DNA of 64,000 nt. Source: Paraburkholderia bryophila (GTDB taxonomy: Bacteria > Pseudomonadota > Gammaproteobacteria > Burkholderiales > Burkholderiaceae). Each line of letters begins with the position of its first letter. Positions within the stretch are counted from its first letter, which is position 1. Shown one piece after another: positions 18,071-26,212 of the stretch. Location: positions 1 to 64,000 of the forward strand of contig NZ_QLTK01000028.1 in NCBI RefSeq assembly GCF_003269035.1. The letters are read 5' to 3'. The notes below the pieces were generated by a model. It did no database searches, was not told the origin of the DNA, and saw only the letters and a program-made list of their open reading frames with translations. Made by a program: the position numbers and the translations under genes.

Positions 18071-18134
18071 TTGATAGGTGCAGCCGTGGTACCCGCTGCC
18101 TACTATCAATTTGCCGAGTTAATTTCAATTCGGC
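18071..18134 (+). promoter_or_regulatory. Two-hairpin structured leader
   Basis: A large imperfect inverted repeat (18071-18084 with 18095-18109, centred on GGTACC) is followed by a second hairpin, GCCGAGTT at 18113-18120 pairing with AATTCGGC at 18127-18134. Both lie within 111 bp upstream of the ATG at 18182 and would form in its mRNA leader. No known riboswitch class is recognised. The first could instead be a protein-binding palindrome. Confidence 0.45.
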
Positions 18135-18181
18135 GACGCCGCAAAAACGGGGTCCCCTTACGTTTAGATTTGGAGAGAAAA

Positions 18182-18607
18182 ATGGGCGTTTATATCATTG
18201 AATATTCTCAGAATCCGAATTTTGTGCTTGGGATTACTGATCAGTCACTGGGCAGCCAGGTTGTACTCAAAAACAAGAGTGGCCTGGCGCCTCGCCTTGC
18301 CTTCTGGGATGTCAATTTCGATAGCGGCGTCATCACGCTGAATGCAAGCGGCGGCACGCTCGGCGTGGGCGCAGACACGGTCACACCCGAAGCGCTGGCA
18401 AAACTCAAATCCGCCGCGGACTCGATACGCTGGGATTTTTTCTCGTCCCCCGGATTCATCGTGCCTGCGTCCAATCATGCCCTGTGCCTCGACGATAAAA
18501 ACCGGGTTGTTTCCGACGGAAACCCGATCTGGCTTTACCCGGTGAATGGCTCGCCGGCCCAACAGTGGCGTTTGGTGCCGCTGAACAACCTTAAGGCGTT
18601 CGAATAA
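18182..18607 (+). CDS. Small ricin-B-like (beta-trefoil) protein, hypothetical
   Basis: A 141-residue protein without signal peptide or membrane segment. The C-terminal half (HALCLDDKNRVV, then NPIWLYPVNGSPAQQWRLVP) matches the ricin-type beta-trefoil pattern, including the QxW motif QQW. The N-terminal half (NFVLGITDQSLGSQVVLKNK) reads like another trefoil repeat. Such folds bind sugars or other ligands. The ATG at 18182 has GGAGAG just upstream; the longer frame passes through the leader hairpins and is rejected. Its lower GC than the flanking genes and its position beside the T6SS cargo island fit an accessory gene. The function is unknown. Confidence 0.65.
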   Translation: MGVYIIEYSQNPNFVLGITDQSLGSQVVLKNKSGLAPRLAFWDVNFDSGVITLNASGGTLGVGADTVTPEALAKLKSAADSIRWDFFSSPGFIVPASNHALCLDDKNRVVSDGNPIWLYPVNGSPAQQWRLVPLNNLKAFE

Positions 18608-18744
18608 GTAATAGATCGGCGGGTGCTGGTGAGGTGATTGATGAGTTTCGCGCGGTGGCTCGTGGAGTCCATCGCGCGGGTTTGGGACAAAGGCGGCGAT
18701 GAAGTTAGTGACACCGCGCCAACGGTATTTTTCTACCTGCTACG

Positions 18745-19194
18745 CTACGGGACAATTTTGTCTGAGCCTGATTTTGGCCGAACGAACACGAGAGCTAGGG
18801 CAACAGTCGCAGCGGCAAGAAAAACGAAACTAAATGCCCAAGCAGTAGTCTCCACGGCATCCGGAATGCCGGTGGATACACCGCCGCCACTAACACCAGC
18901 GGCACTCACGACTAAAACGAATAAACCGAGAAACGGCGCAGCGACCAAATTTGCGAGCGCGGTAAATAGCAGTCGGCGGCGGGATAGAAAGGTCCACACA
19001 TCCCCCGAGTTGCATTTCATGATCACAACCCTGATTGGGATGTACGCCAGCGCGAACAGACTGTAGAGCCATACAGTCAGGAAACACAACGCGATGACCT
19101 GCATACCGAATTCCTCATGAACAGGGTAAACGACTCGCACGATGTTCCTGCTCGGCCAGGTGAAAGCACCGACCGTATTCCCAAAGGCATCCAA
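18745..19194 (-). CDS. Small membrane protein at the end of the T6SS cargo island
   Basis: A 149-residue protein with three strong hydrophobic segments (about residues 30-55, 75-100 and 115-138). I do not recognise the family. It starts 15 bp after the intact PAAR gene, on the same strand, as last gene of the PAAR-Sel1 array. This position is typical for an effector-associated or immunity protein. The overlapping plus-strand frame (18638-19066) is mostly a shadow. Confidence 0.5.
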   Translation of the reverse strand: MDAFGNTVGAFTWPSRNIVRVVYPVHEEFGMQVIALCFLTVWLYSLFALAYIPIRVVIMKCNSGDVWTFLSRRRLLFTALANLVAAPFLGLFVLVVSAAGVSGGGVSTGIPDAVETTAWAFSFVFLAAATVALALVFVRPKSGSDKIVP

Positions 19195-19209
19195 GCAGGT
19201 CGTTGCAAA

Positions 19210-19497
19210 TCACACCTCGACGGACATCGCCTGCTGCGAGGCGACTAGCTTCGGCGGCGGATCGCATTTGCAGATACACAAATCATCGCTCAACGCTGAG
19301 CGGCGTCCGCCCGGACCCGGCATCGTGAAACGCGGACCATCGCATTTAATCTTGCCCGTCGAATTGCACGCTGGACACGCAATGTCGTCACCTTCGTGCG
19401 CGACATGCCGACCACTAAATGACAGCGTCGTCGGCCGCGCGTGAACCGTTCCAGATGCTGTCGAGCGGTCGCCGTCGAGGATCGAATAGCGCTTCAC
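19210..19497 (-). CDS. PAAR-domain protein (intact copy)
   Basis: A 95-residue PAAR protein. These proteins form the sharpened tip on the VgrG spike of the T6SS and link effectors to it. The repeat pattern is visible in STASGTVHARPTTLSFSGR and VAHEGDDIACPACNSTGKI, and the C-terminus is the Cys-rich CICKCDPPPKLVASQQ. It lies 22 bp after the Sel1 lipoprotein gene. The second copy at 22566-22852 has lost a base and is truncated, so this is the only complete PAAR protein of the island. Confidence 0.82.
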   Translation of the reverse strand: MKRYSILDGDRSTASGTVHARPTTLSFSGRHVAHEGDDIACPACNSTGKIKCDGPRFTMPGPGGRRSALSDDLCICKCDPPPKLVASQQAMSVEV

Positions 19498-19519
19498 ACA
19501 ATCTGCCCGTTGTTGGAAA

Positions 19520-20827
19520 TCAAACCGTATCGATATACGCGACCAGTTCCCACGCGACCTTTGCAGTCTGCTGGCGCGTGCCCATCATGCGGTCAAGCAA
19601 TGCAAGCTGGCGCGGTTCATGTACAACGAGCGACGGCAATGTATCTCCCTTCAGAAAGCGCCGTTGCGTGTCTCCAGCCTGCCCTGCCTTTAGCTTCGCG
19701 TGCCACACGCCATCTTCGGGACAGCTATCACCTGTGCTTGCGAGCGTGCCAAGTGGTACACGGGATGCAACGTTCGAAGGTTCGTCGGTCTGCGATGTCT
19801 TGTTCGACAACCCCGATAGCGGCAGGCCCGTAGCCGGGTCGAGTTGCTTTGCTTTTGCCAGTTGATCAATGAGTTCGTCGGACGGCTTTTGCGGCGGTGC
19901 TGCCGCATCCTGTTGCTTCTGCCATTCGAACGTACCGTCCCACGGCGGTAGCTTCGCAGGCGGTAGCGGGACGATCTTGTCGATGTCCGGCACCTTCGGG
20001 TTGCGACCGTCGTTGGCGTCGATGAAATTCCCAATTAACTCATAGCGTCGCGAACGCTCTAGGTCATCTGGAAGGCCAAGGTAGTACAACGGCTTTGATT
20101 CCGGCGGCCCCTTGAAGCCATTTTCCAGAAAAGATGCAGCCTGCGTATCTCCTGCTGCAACACCTTTCTGAAAAAGTGCAATGGCATCCGGGTAGAGCTT
20201 CCCCGTCTTTTGATCGATACCCAACAAGCTGGCCGCTTGACCAAAGCCCTGATCGGCAGCACACGCCAACATTTGCCGTCCGATATCAGGAGCATTCTCA
20301 TTCGGCAATAATTTGTCGCCAACATAGTACTGCGCCTCGGGATTACCAAGATCGGCTGCTTTACGGAAGTAGTGCAACGCGGCATCGGCGTCTGGCTTCA
20401 GGCCGTAGCCCGTTTCGAGATAGTGGCCGATATCGTAGTAGCCACTCGGGATACCCTGCTTGATCAGTTGCATTGCAAGATCCACGGTTTCGGTCGGCGC
20501 ATTGGGCGAGTCAGCCAACCCTTGCGAAAGAAGCGATTGCAGGTTCTGGTTCGCCTTGTAATGATCGTACGCCGCTGCAATCCTGTAGTAGCGTGCAACG
20601 TCGTTGAAGTCCTTGGCACCTTCCTTTTTCTCCAGATACCGCGCATAGCGGAAAAGCTTGTCCGCTTGCGGGTCAAGTGGCGGCAGATGGTCCGCCTGAT
20701 GTGTGCACGTAAACGCAAGACTGGCGCGTACCGCACTCATATCGGGCAATGAAGTCACAGGAGGTTCCTTTTTTGTGCAGGCACAAAACAGATGTAAAAG
20801 TACGACGATCAGAAGGTATCGTTTCAT
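19520..20827 (-). CDS. Sel1-repeat lipoprotein, probable T6SS phospholipase immunity protein (copy A)
   Basis: A 435-residue protein with a signal peptide ending in a lipobox-like LFCAC. TPR/Sel1-like repeats follow (SGYYDIGHYLETGYGLKPDADAALHYFRKAADLGNPEAQYYVGD) across residues about 50-230, then a conserved C-terminal domain. Sel1-repeat proteins are the known immunity partners of Tle5/PldB-type phospholipase D effectors. This fits its place between a phospholipase D fragment and a PAAR gene, and an exported location in the periplasm. It is a paralogue of 22874-24181. The partner effector of this copy is reduced to a fragment. Confidence 0.75.
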   Translation of the reverse strand: MKRYLLIVVLLHLFCACTKKEPPVTSLPDMSAVRASLAFTCTHQADHLPPLDPQADKLFRYARYLEKKEGAKDFNDVARYYRIAAAYDHYKANQNLQSLLSQGLADSPNAPTETVDLAMQLIKQGIPSGYYDIGHYLETGYGLKPDADAALHYFRKAADLGNPEAQYYVGDKLLPNENAPDIGRQMLACAADQGFGQAASLLGIDQKTGKLYPDAIALFQKGVAAGDTQAASFLENGFKGPPESKPLYYLGLPDDLERSRRYELIGNFIDANDGRNPKVPDIDKIVPLPPAKLPPWDGTFEWQKQQDAAAPPQKPSDELIDQLAKAKQLDPATGLPLSGLSNKTSQTDEPSNVASRVPLGTLASTGDSCPEDGVWHAKLKAGQAGDTQRRFLKGDTLPSLVVHEPRQLALLDRMMGTRQQTAKVAWELVAYIDTV

Positions 20828-20830
20828 GGC

Positions 20831-21091
20831 TCAATCGCTGCGGCTGATGTCGCTGGTTGACCGTAGGAAGCCGACGAGAGAGGCGACAGGGATCATGTTT
20901 TTCGGCTGTCGGAAAATATTCTGTCTGATGACTTTTTCCCACTGCTTGAATGCTTCTGCCGGATCATCCTGAGCACCCTGTCCGTGGGTCGTTGCGGACC
21001 AGCCTCGCGCAAACGCCTGAAGATCCCGCGCGCCTGTCAAGACGGCGCTCGTGCAGCGCTTACGTTTATATTGCCGACAATCGATCTTCAT
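20831..21091 (-). pseudogene. C-terminal remnant of a T6SS phospholipase D effector
   Basis: An 86-codon frame whose last 50 residues (QGAQDDPAEAFKQW, then PVASLVGFLRS and ending SDISRSD) match the C-terminus of the full phospholipase D at 24185-26209. Both HKD catalytic motifs are absent. The first 35 residues do not match that gene, so a fusion to other sequence or a different allele's tail is possible. It keeps the 3-bp spacing to the Sel1 gene seen in the intact copy. I read it as the left-over end of a displaced or deleted effector gene. Confidence 0.75.
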
Positions 21092-21111
21092 TTTGCAAAA
21101 AATTCGCGCCT

Positions 21112-21523
21112 ATGCCGAGAATAACAGTACTCGTCACGTCTCTATGCCTTGTCTTGTTCGCGGGCAGCACAGCTTCGGCGCGAGCACAAGCCACCGGGAC
21201 CGGTGATGATGGTTCATTTCGATTACTACCCCAAGGACCTAGCCCGAATTCACATCCTGGAACATCGGCTGGAAAGTGTAATAAAACTTGCCGGTGTTGG
21301 CGAACTTGGGGAAACAGAGTTCCACATCGACGGGAACGATGGCTATCTGTACATGTACGGCCCCGATCCAGATCGACTGTATGCGATGACGAGTCCGATC
21401 CTGAAATCATCCGCTCTGTTGACTAACGGCGAAGTCACCAAATGGTACGGTCCTCGCACAGAAACGTTCGCGATACATCCAGATGCCGACCGGCAACGAT
21501 CGAAATTAGAACTTACATCTTGA
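21112..21523 (+). pseudogene. Frameshifted secreted small protein, possible immunity
   Basis: An ATG at 21112 opens a clear signal peptide (MPRITVLVTSLCLVLFAGST, then ASARAQA). About 95 bases later the well-formed protein sequence continues in the next frame (HFDYYPKDLARIHILEHRLE, then DGNDGYLYMYGPDPDRLYAM) to the stop at 21523. The switch lies near 21200-21215. Either one frameshift has broken an exported protein, or a cytoplasmic protein of 105 residues starts at the ATGATG at 21206. The second part resembles a small family I have seen only as hypothetical. It sits between the two cassette copies, on the opposite strand. Confidence 0.5.
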
Positions 21524-21586
21524 TTCGAGGCGGTTGGCAACACTCAACCTCACTCGCGAAGCGAGCAGCACGCCCGGACACGAAAC

Positions 21587-21658
21587 CTAGACCACAGTCG
21601 CTACGGCCTTGTTGATCGTCGGATGGCTCACACCGTACTCTCTGACGAGGGAGACAGA
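21587..21658 (-). pseudogene. Possible C-terminal helix-turn-helix fossil of a recombinase
   Basis: Twenty-three codons and a stop directly after the gene ending at 21662 read SVSLVREYGVSHPTINKA and then VATVV. This is the shape of the C-terminal helix-turn-helix of serine resolvases or invertases. No catalytic domain is present. If real, it marks a past mobile-element event at the junction between the two cassette copies. The short length makes chance resemblance possible. Confidence 0.3.
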
Positions 21659-21661
21659 ACA

Positions 21662-22387
21662 TCAGTTCTCGGCGGCACTATCCGATGTTGCTTGTGTCGC
21701 AGACGCCGTCTGCGACGCAGGGGCGCTTGTCGGTTGCGCACTGCTTGGCACTGCCTGCGGCGCTGGATTCCATTGTGGCAACAACACTTCAAACTGCATG
21801 GCCGTATGCGACCTTTCTGCCGCATCATCTTCGTCTATCTGCGAATACCCCGCGACAACAGCCTTGGTTCTGTCGGACGGCGTTTGGTATTTGAAATTGA
21901 CGAGGGCATCCAATACATTCCCGACGCCATTCGGATACGCTTTTTTATCAAAGACAACATACGCTTCCAGGCCGCCCGAACTAGTTGGAACCCCGAAATA
22001 AGACTGTTGGTCGTCTAGAAACGTGACCTTGAATCCTTGACCTTCGTCGTATATTTTCCGCTTTGGATACTCATTCCGCTGAACGAGTGAGACTCTATCC
22101 ACTGATACCACAACAGGATAAGCGCCATTATTTTTTGTTACGCAAACAATACCCCACGTCCACGCATCCTTCGAAATGGCGGAACACTCTGTAGTTACCA
22201 TCGGCGTCAATTTGTTAAGCTCACTTCTCGCCTCAGAATCGATTTTTGGTTTTTCAATTAATCGATAGTTCACAAAATAATTTCCAAAGATACCAAGAAT
22301 TGCAGCAACCGCACCGGTGGCAAGCACTTGAACTACAGTGTCGCGCCAACCTCCGTCGCCCTTAGTCTCTTGATCTTGCCCTGCCAT
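21662..22387 (-). CDS. Membrane-anchored protein of unknown function in T6SS island
   Basis: A 241-residue protein with one N-terminal membrane segment (VVQVLATGAVAAILGIFGNY, residues about 19-38). A soluble, probably beta-rich periplasmic domain follows, with a low-complexity tail of Pro, Ala, Ser and Thr (residues about 210-241). I do not recognise the family. It follows the truncated PAAR gene on the same strand after 179 bp. In copy A the same position after PAAR holds an unrelated membrane protein, so this slot looks variable. An immunity or accessory role is inference. Confidence 0.55.
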   Translation of the reverse strand: MAGQDQETKGDGGWRDTVVQVLATGAVAAILGIFGNYFVNYRLIEKPKIDSEARSELNKLTPMVTTECSAISKDAWTWGIVCVTKNNGAYPVVVSVDRVSLVQRNEYPKRKIYDEGQGFKVTFLDDQQSYFGVPTSSGGLEAYVVFDKKAYPNGVGNVLDALVNFKYQTPSDRTKAVVAGYSQIDEDDAAERSHTAMQFEVLLPQWNPAPQAVPSSAQPTSAPASQTASATQATSDSAAEN

Positions 22388-22565
22388 GATGGGGTCCTCG
22401 CCGAAACACTATCTATTGTTATCGTCACTCTAATTACGTATCTGTGATACCCGAAACTTTATCCGATAACATTGTTCAGTGTGAAGCGAAGTTGCTCAAG
22501 CTCTGGACCGTTCAACGTAAATCACCTTTCCCTTGAAACGCTCTGCATAGTTACCCGGCCGCAAA

Positions 22566-22852
22566 TCACACCTCGACGGACATCGCCTGCTGCGAGGCGA
22601 CTAGCTTCGGCGGCGGATCGCATTTGCAGATACACAAATCATCGCTCAACCTGAGCGGCGTCCGCCCGGACCCGGCATCGTGAGACGTGGACCATCGCAT
22701 TTAATCTTGCCCGTCGAATTGCACGCTGGACACGCAACGTCGTCGCCTTCGTGCGCGACAGGCCGTCCAGTAAATGACAGCGTCGTCGGCTGCGCCTGAA
22801 CCGTTCCGGATGCTGTCGTGTGGTCGCCGTCAAGGATCAGAAATCGTTTCAC
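22566..22852 (-). pseudogene. Frameshifted PAAR gene (copy B)
   Basis: The frame starts like the intact PAAR gene (MKRFLILDGDHTTASGTVQA) but stops after GRRSG at 22646, giving 68 residues. Compared with copy A, one base is missing between 22650 and 22651 (CAACGCTGAG there, CAACCTGAG here). Beyond the lesion the DNA remains nearly identical to copy A up to the matching stop at 22566. The lost part is the Cys-rich C-terminus. The main PAAR repeats are still encoded, so some function could remain. Confidence 0.8.
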
Positions 22853-22873
22853 AGTCTGCCTGTCATTGAAACA

Positions 22874-24181
22874 TCAAGCCTGATCGATATACCCGACCAG
22901 TTCCCAGGCGACCGGCGCAGTCTGCTGACGCGCACCCATCACGCGATCAAGGAGTGCAAGCGTGCGCGGTTGATGTACGACCAGCGACGGCAACGTATCG
23001 CCTTTCAGGAAGCGCCGCTGCGAATCTCCCATCTGCCCCGCCTGGAGCTTCGCGTGCCACACGCCATCTTCGGGACAGATATCGCCCGTGCTTGCGAGAG
23101 TGCCAAGCGGTACACGGGCTGCAACGTTCGCTGGTTCGTCGGTCTGCGATGTCTTGTTCGGCAACCCTGATAGCGGCAGGCCCGTACCCGGATCGAGTTG
23201 CTTGGCTTTTGCCAGTTGATCGATGAGTTCGTCGGACGGCTTCTGCGGCGGTGCTGCCGCATCCTGCTCTTTTTGCCACTTGAAAGTACCGTCCCAAGGC
23301 GGTAGCTTCGCAGGAGGTAGCGGTACGATCTTGTCGATGTCAGGAACCTTGGGGTTGCGGCCGTCGTTGGCATCGATGAATTTACCGATCAAATCGTACC
23401 GCCGGGAACGCTCCGGATCATTTGGAAGTGCAAGATAGTCGAGTTGATTTGTCGCTGGCGGCCCCTTGAATCCATTTCTCAAAATCGAGGCCGACAGCGT
23501 GTCGCCAGCGCTCACGGCATTTTGAAATGCCTTCACCGCCCCGCCGTAATCCGATCTGTCTTGGAGGAAAACCCCCAACGTATTTGCTGCATCACCGTAG
23601 CCCTGATCCGCAGCACATTGCCGCATCTGTCGTGCAATGTCAGGAGCGCGGTCATGAGGTGCCAATTGTTCTGCTACGTAAGCTTGGGCTTCAGGACTCC
23701 CAAGATCGGCTGCCTTACGCAAATAATGCAGCGCAGCTTCGGTGTCCTGCTTCAGCCCATAGCCCGTTTCGAGATAGTGCCCGATATCATAGTAGCCACT
23801 CGGGATATCCTGCTTGATCAGTTGCATAGCAAGGTCCACGGCTTCGGTCGGCGCATCAGGCGAGTCAGCCAACCCCTGCGAGAGAAGCGATTGCAGGTTC
23901 TGGTTTGCCTTGTAATGATCGTGTGCCGCTGCAATCCTGTAGTAGCGTGCAACATCGTTGAAGTCCTTGGCACCTTCTTTTTTTTCCAGATACCGTGCGT
24001 AGCGGAACAGACTGTCTGCCTGCGGGTCGAGCGGCGGAAAATGGTCCGCCTGATGCATGCAGGTAAACGCGAGATTGGCGCGCACAGCGCTCATGTCAGG
24101 CAGTGAGGTCACTGGGGGTTCCTTTTTCGTGCAAGCACAAAACAGAAGTGAAAGCGCGACGATCAGAAGGTGTCGTTTCAT
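22874..24181 (-). CDS. Sel1-repeat lipoprotein, probable immunity to the adjacent phospholipase (copy B)
   Basis: A 435-residue paralogue of 19520-20827 with the same signal peptide type (LFCACTKKEPP), Sel1-like repeats (SGYYDIGHYLETGYGLKQDTEAALHYLRKAADLGSPEAQAYVAE) and conserved C-terminal region. Divergence is concentrated in residues about 165-260, the region most likely to meet the effector. It starts 3 bp after the intact phospholipase D gene, so translation is coupled. By analogy with Tle5-Tli5 pairs, it should block self-intoxication in the periplasm. Confidence 0.78.
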   Translation of the reverse strand: MKRHLLIVALSLLFCACTKKEPPVTSLPDMSAVRANLAFTCMHQADHFPPLDPQADSLFRYARYLEKKEGAKDFNDVARYYRIAAAHDHYKANQNLQSLLSQGLADSPDAPTEAVDLAMQLIKQDIPSGYYDIGHYLETGYGLKQDTEAALHYLRKAADLGSPEAQAYVAEQLAPHDRAPDIARQMRQCAADQGYGDAANTLGVFLQDRSDYGGAVKAFQNAVSAGDTLSASILRNGFKGPPATNQLDYLALPNDPERSRRYDLIGKFIDANDGRNPKVPDIDKIVPLPPAKLPPWDGTFKWQKEQDAAAPPQKPSDELIDQLAKAKQLDPGTGLPLSGLPNKTSQTDEPANVAARVPLGTLASTGDICPEDGVWHAKLQAGQMGDSQRRFLKGDTLPSLVVHQPRTLALLDRVMGARQQTAPVAWELVGYIDQA

Positions 24182-24184
24182 GGC

Positions 24185-26209
24185 TCAATCGCTGCGGCTG
24201 ATGTCATTGGTTGATCGCAGGAAACCGACAAGGGAAGCTACCGGAGGTTGATCGCCGCTTTGTTGGCGGACTGTGTTTCTTTTGATTATTATTCCCCACT
24301 GCTTGAATGCTTCTACCGGGTCATCCTGAGCGCCTTGCTCGCCTGTATGCAGGCCCCACAGTTGCCTGCGTAGCGATTGCGCCACATCCGCATGCTCGGT
24401 ACAGATATTCAGTTCGCTATCACCTTCCATGCTTCGGGAATTCAGGTTCGCTGAACCAAGCGTCGTGAACACATCATCGATCGTCATCAGTTTTGCATGA
24501 ACGTACACCGGCACCCATGCGCCCGCTGGCGAATCAGGCGCAACCAGCGTGCACACGTGCACCTTCAGGTTGGTCATGTCCATTGACGGTATGTCGACGT
24601 GCGCGAGGTCCTTGCTATCCAGTTCGGAAAGATTCTGCTGATCCTGCTGAATGGCTTGCTGATTTTGTGCAAAGGCCGACATCGCACCTGAAAATGAGCC
24701 GGGATTGAACGGGTCGAGGACCAGTCCCTGACCGGACTGCAATTGCTGTTCGCGCGCCTGGTCCTGCGCAAGCGCATTCTGAAGCGCTTTCCGGTTCGCT
24801 TGCACTTCAGCATCCTGACTGGGCGTCTGCACGGCCCTCGTCACTCCGGGCATCGAGTTTGTCTGTCCCAACGCATGAAGCATGCGGTAGGTGTTGAAAG
24901 TGCCGTTAGCCACAGCCGCATCATCAGAGTTCGTGATCACGAACAGATGAATCGGGCCATGTTGACCGGGGTCGCGTCCCCCTTTGGTCTGCGCCAATGC
25001 CGCACGCTTGATCTGCTCGGCGAGCGGCACCCACCGGAAATACTGGTTCTGGATAAAAACGCACCGTGTTGCGTTGTTCGCCGCCTGAAGGTACATCACC
25101 TCAATATCTTTCCGGTTATCTTTGCCCTTCTCCTTCTGCGAACGAGTGCGCACGATCTGCGCCATCATGGCACTCCCGGTATTCTTTCCGGGGCGAATCT
25201 TCAACTGCTTTTCCATACCCTTGCGCGACTTGCCAAGGCTTTGCCCCGTTGCTCCGTCCCATGCCAGACAGAAATTATCGTTCAAGTCCTGAAGGATCGG
25301 GCCGGTAACAATGCTCGAAAGGTCCTGCCACGGCGTCGGTCCGTTACGCCCCATACCCGGCCCGTTGCGCTTGCAGCTATGATCGTTTTTATCCCAATAC
25401 TGATCGAGCATGTTATGCCCCATCACGAAACCCGTCGCAAGGTTCGGGTCCTCATAGTCGATTAGCACCATTTTCTGGTGATGGGTCGGCGTCAGCAATC
25501 CCGTTGCAACAGCATTCTGGATTTTGGTACGCGTATCGCGTTCCGAATCCTTGCCGTGAAGAAACAGTCGCCACATATTCTCGCGACGCTCGTCCAGCGT
25601 AAAGTCACGGGTTGCGAACTCGACATCCGCGAAGGTAAAGGGGTAATGCGTGAACCACTTCAATTTGCGCACTGCGGAATCCCATGTGCCAACCATCGTG
25701 ACGTTATTCAGGTTGGCGCAGTAATACCACCACGTATCGTAGAGGCGTTCCGCGGTGCTCTGGTAGTCTTTGGCAATCAGCGTAGACCACCTGTCATATG
25801 CCCAATCCGGAATAAGCCGCTTGATCCAGGTTTCCGCGTCATAGCCCGGCATGTTGTTTTCGCTCAATTGCGATATGTACCAGTCGTCATGCCAGCACAA
25901 CAGCCGGACCTTGACGCCTTCCTTGCCCTTCTGAACAAGAAGCTGTCCGATTGTCTTGTTGCCGCCGCCCCCGCGCCGGAAGAACATCGACGGCTGGAAG
26001 CCCCAACAGATGATGTCGACCGAATGCCTGGCATCATGGATTGCATCGTAGACGGCACCGAACGCTTCTTCTCCATTCACGAGTGGGCGTAATGTCGCCC
26101 ACCGGGGATTGTATTCGGTCTGCTGCACGAACCATGGCGACGGGATACTAGCGCTGTTCGTTTGGTTCAGGGCAAGGGGGGTCGTGATCGTCGTGGTCGG
26201 ATTCGCCAT
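24185..26209 (-). CDS. Phospholipase D-family T6SS effector (Tle5-like)
   Basis: A 674-residue protein with two HxKxxxxD motifs: His244-Lys246-Asp251 in HHQKMVLID, and His571-Lys573-Asp578 in HAKLMTIDD, the latter followed by GSANLNSRSMEGDSEL. Two HKD motifs make one phospholipase D active site that hydrolyses phosphodiesters of membrane phospholipids. There is no signal peptide, as expected for cargo loaded on a spike. It lies 3 bp after the vgrG gene and 3 bp before a Sel1 lipoprotein gene, the vgrG-effector-immunity order of Tle5 modules. It is complete, in contrast to the fragment at 20831-21091. Confidence 0.88.
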   Translation of the reverse strand: MANPTTTITTPLALNQTNSASIPSPWFVQQTEYNPRWATLRPLVNGEEAFGAVYDAIHDARHSVDIICWGFQPSMFFRRGGGGNKTIGQLLVQKGKEGVKVRLLCWHDDWYISQLSENNMPGYDAETWIKRLIPDWAYDRWSTLIAKDYQSTAERLYDTWWYYCANLNNVTMVGTWDSAVRKLKWFTHYPFTFADVEFATRDFTLDERRENMWRLFLHGKDSERDTRTKIQNAVATGLLTPTHHQKMVLIDYEDPNLATGFVMGHNMLDQYWDKNDHSCKRNGPGMGRNGPTPWQDLSSIVTGPILQDLNDNFCLAWDGATGQSLGKSRKGMEKQLKIRPGKNTGSAMMAQIVRTRSQKEKGKDNRKDIEVMYLQAANNATRCVFIQNQYFRWVPLAEQIKRAALAQTKGGRDPGQHGPIHLFVITNSDDAAVANGTFNTYRMLHALGQTNSMPGVTRAVQTPSQDAEVQANRKALQNALAQDQAREQQLQSGQGLVLDPFNPGSFSGAMSAFAQNQQAIQQDQQNLSELDSKDLAHVDIPSMDMTNLKVHVCTLVAPDSPAGAWVPVYVHAKLMTIDDVFTTLGSANLNSRSMEGDSELNICTEHADVAQSLRRQLWGLHTGEQGAQDDPVEAFKQWGIIIKRNTVRQQSGDQPPVASLVGFLRSTNDISRSD

Positions 26210-26212
26210 GGT

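Larger units (their letters stand above)
19205..20985. repeat. Duplicated T6SS cassette, copy A
   Basis: This stretch is homologous to 22561-24345 at an offset of 3354-3356 bp. Homology begins abruptly at GCAAATCAC in both copies and covers the PAAR gene, the Sel1 lipoprotein gene and the last part of the phospholipase gene. The Sel1 genes are diverged in the middle and nearly identical at both ends. The small offset changes are single-base indels. Confidence 0.85.
22561..24345. repeat. Duplicated T6SS cassette, copy B
   Basis: Homologous to 19205-20985. It carries the frameshifted PAAR gene, the second Sel1 lipoprotein gene and the 3' end of the intact phospholipase gene. The left junction is sharp. 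On the right, homology fades inside the phospholipase gene because copy A keeps only its last codons. Confidence 0.85.

Noticed and set aside
18638..19066. Plus-strand frame beginning MMSFARWLVESIARVWDKGG
   Set aside because: Most of it is antisense to the membrane protein at 18745-19194; the first 35 codons alone do not support a gene.
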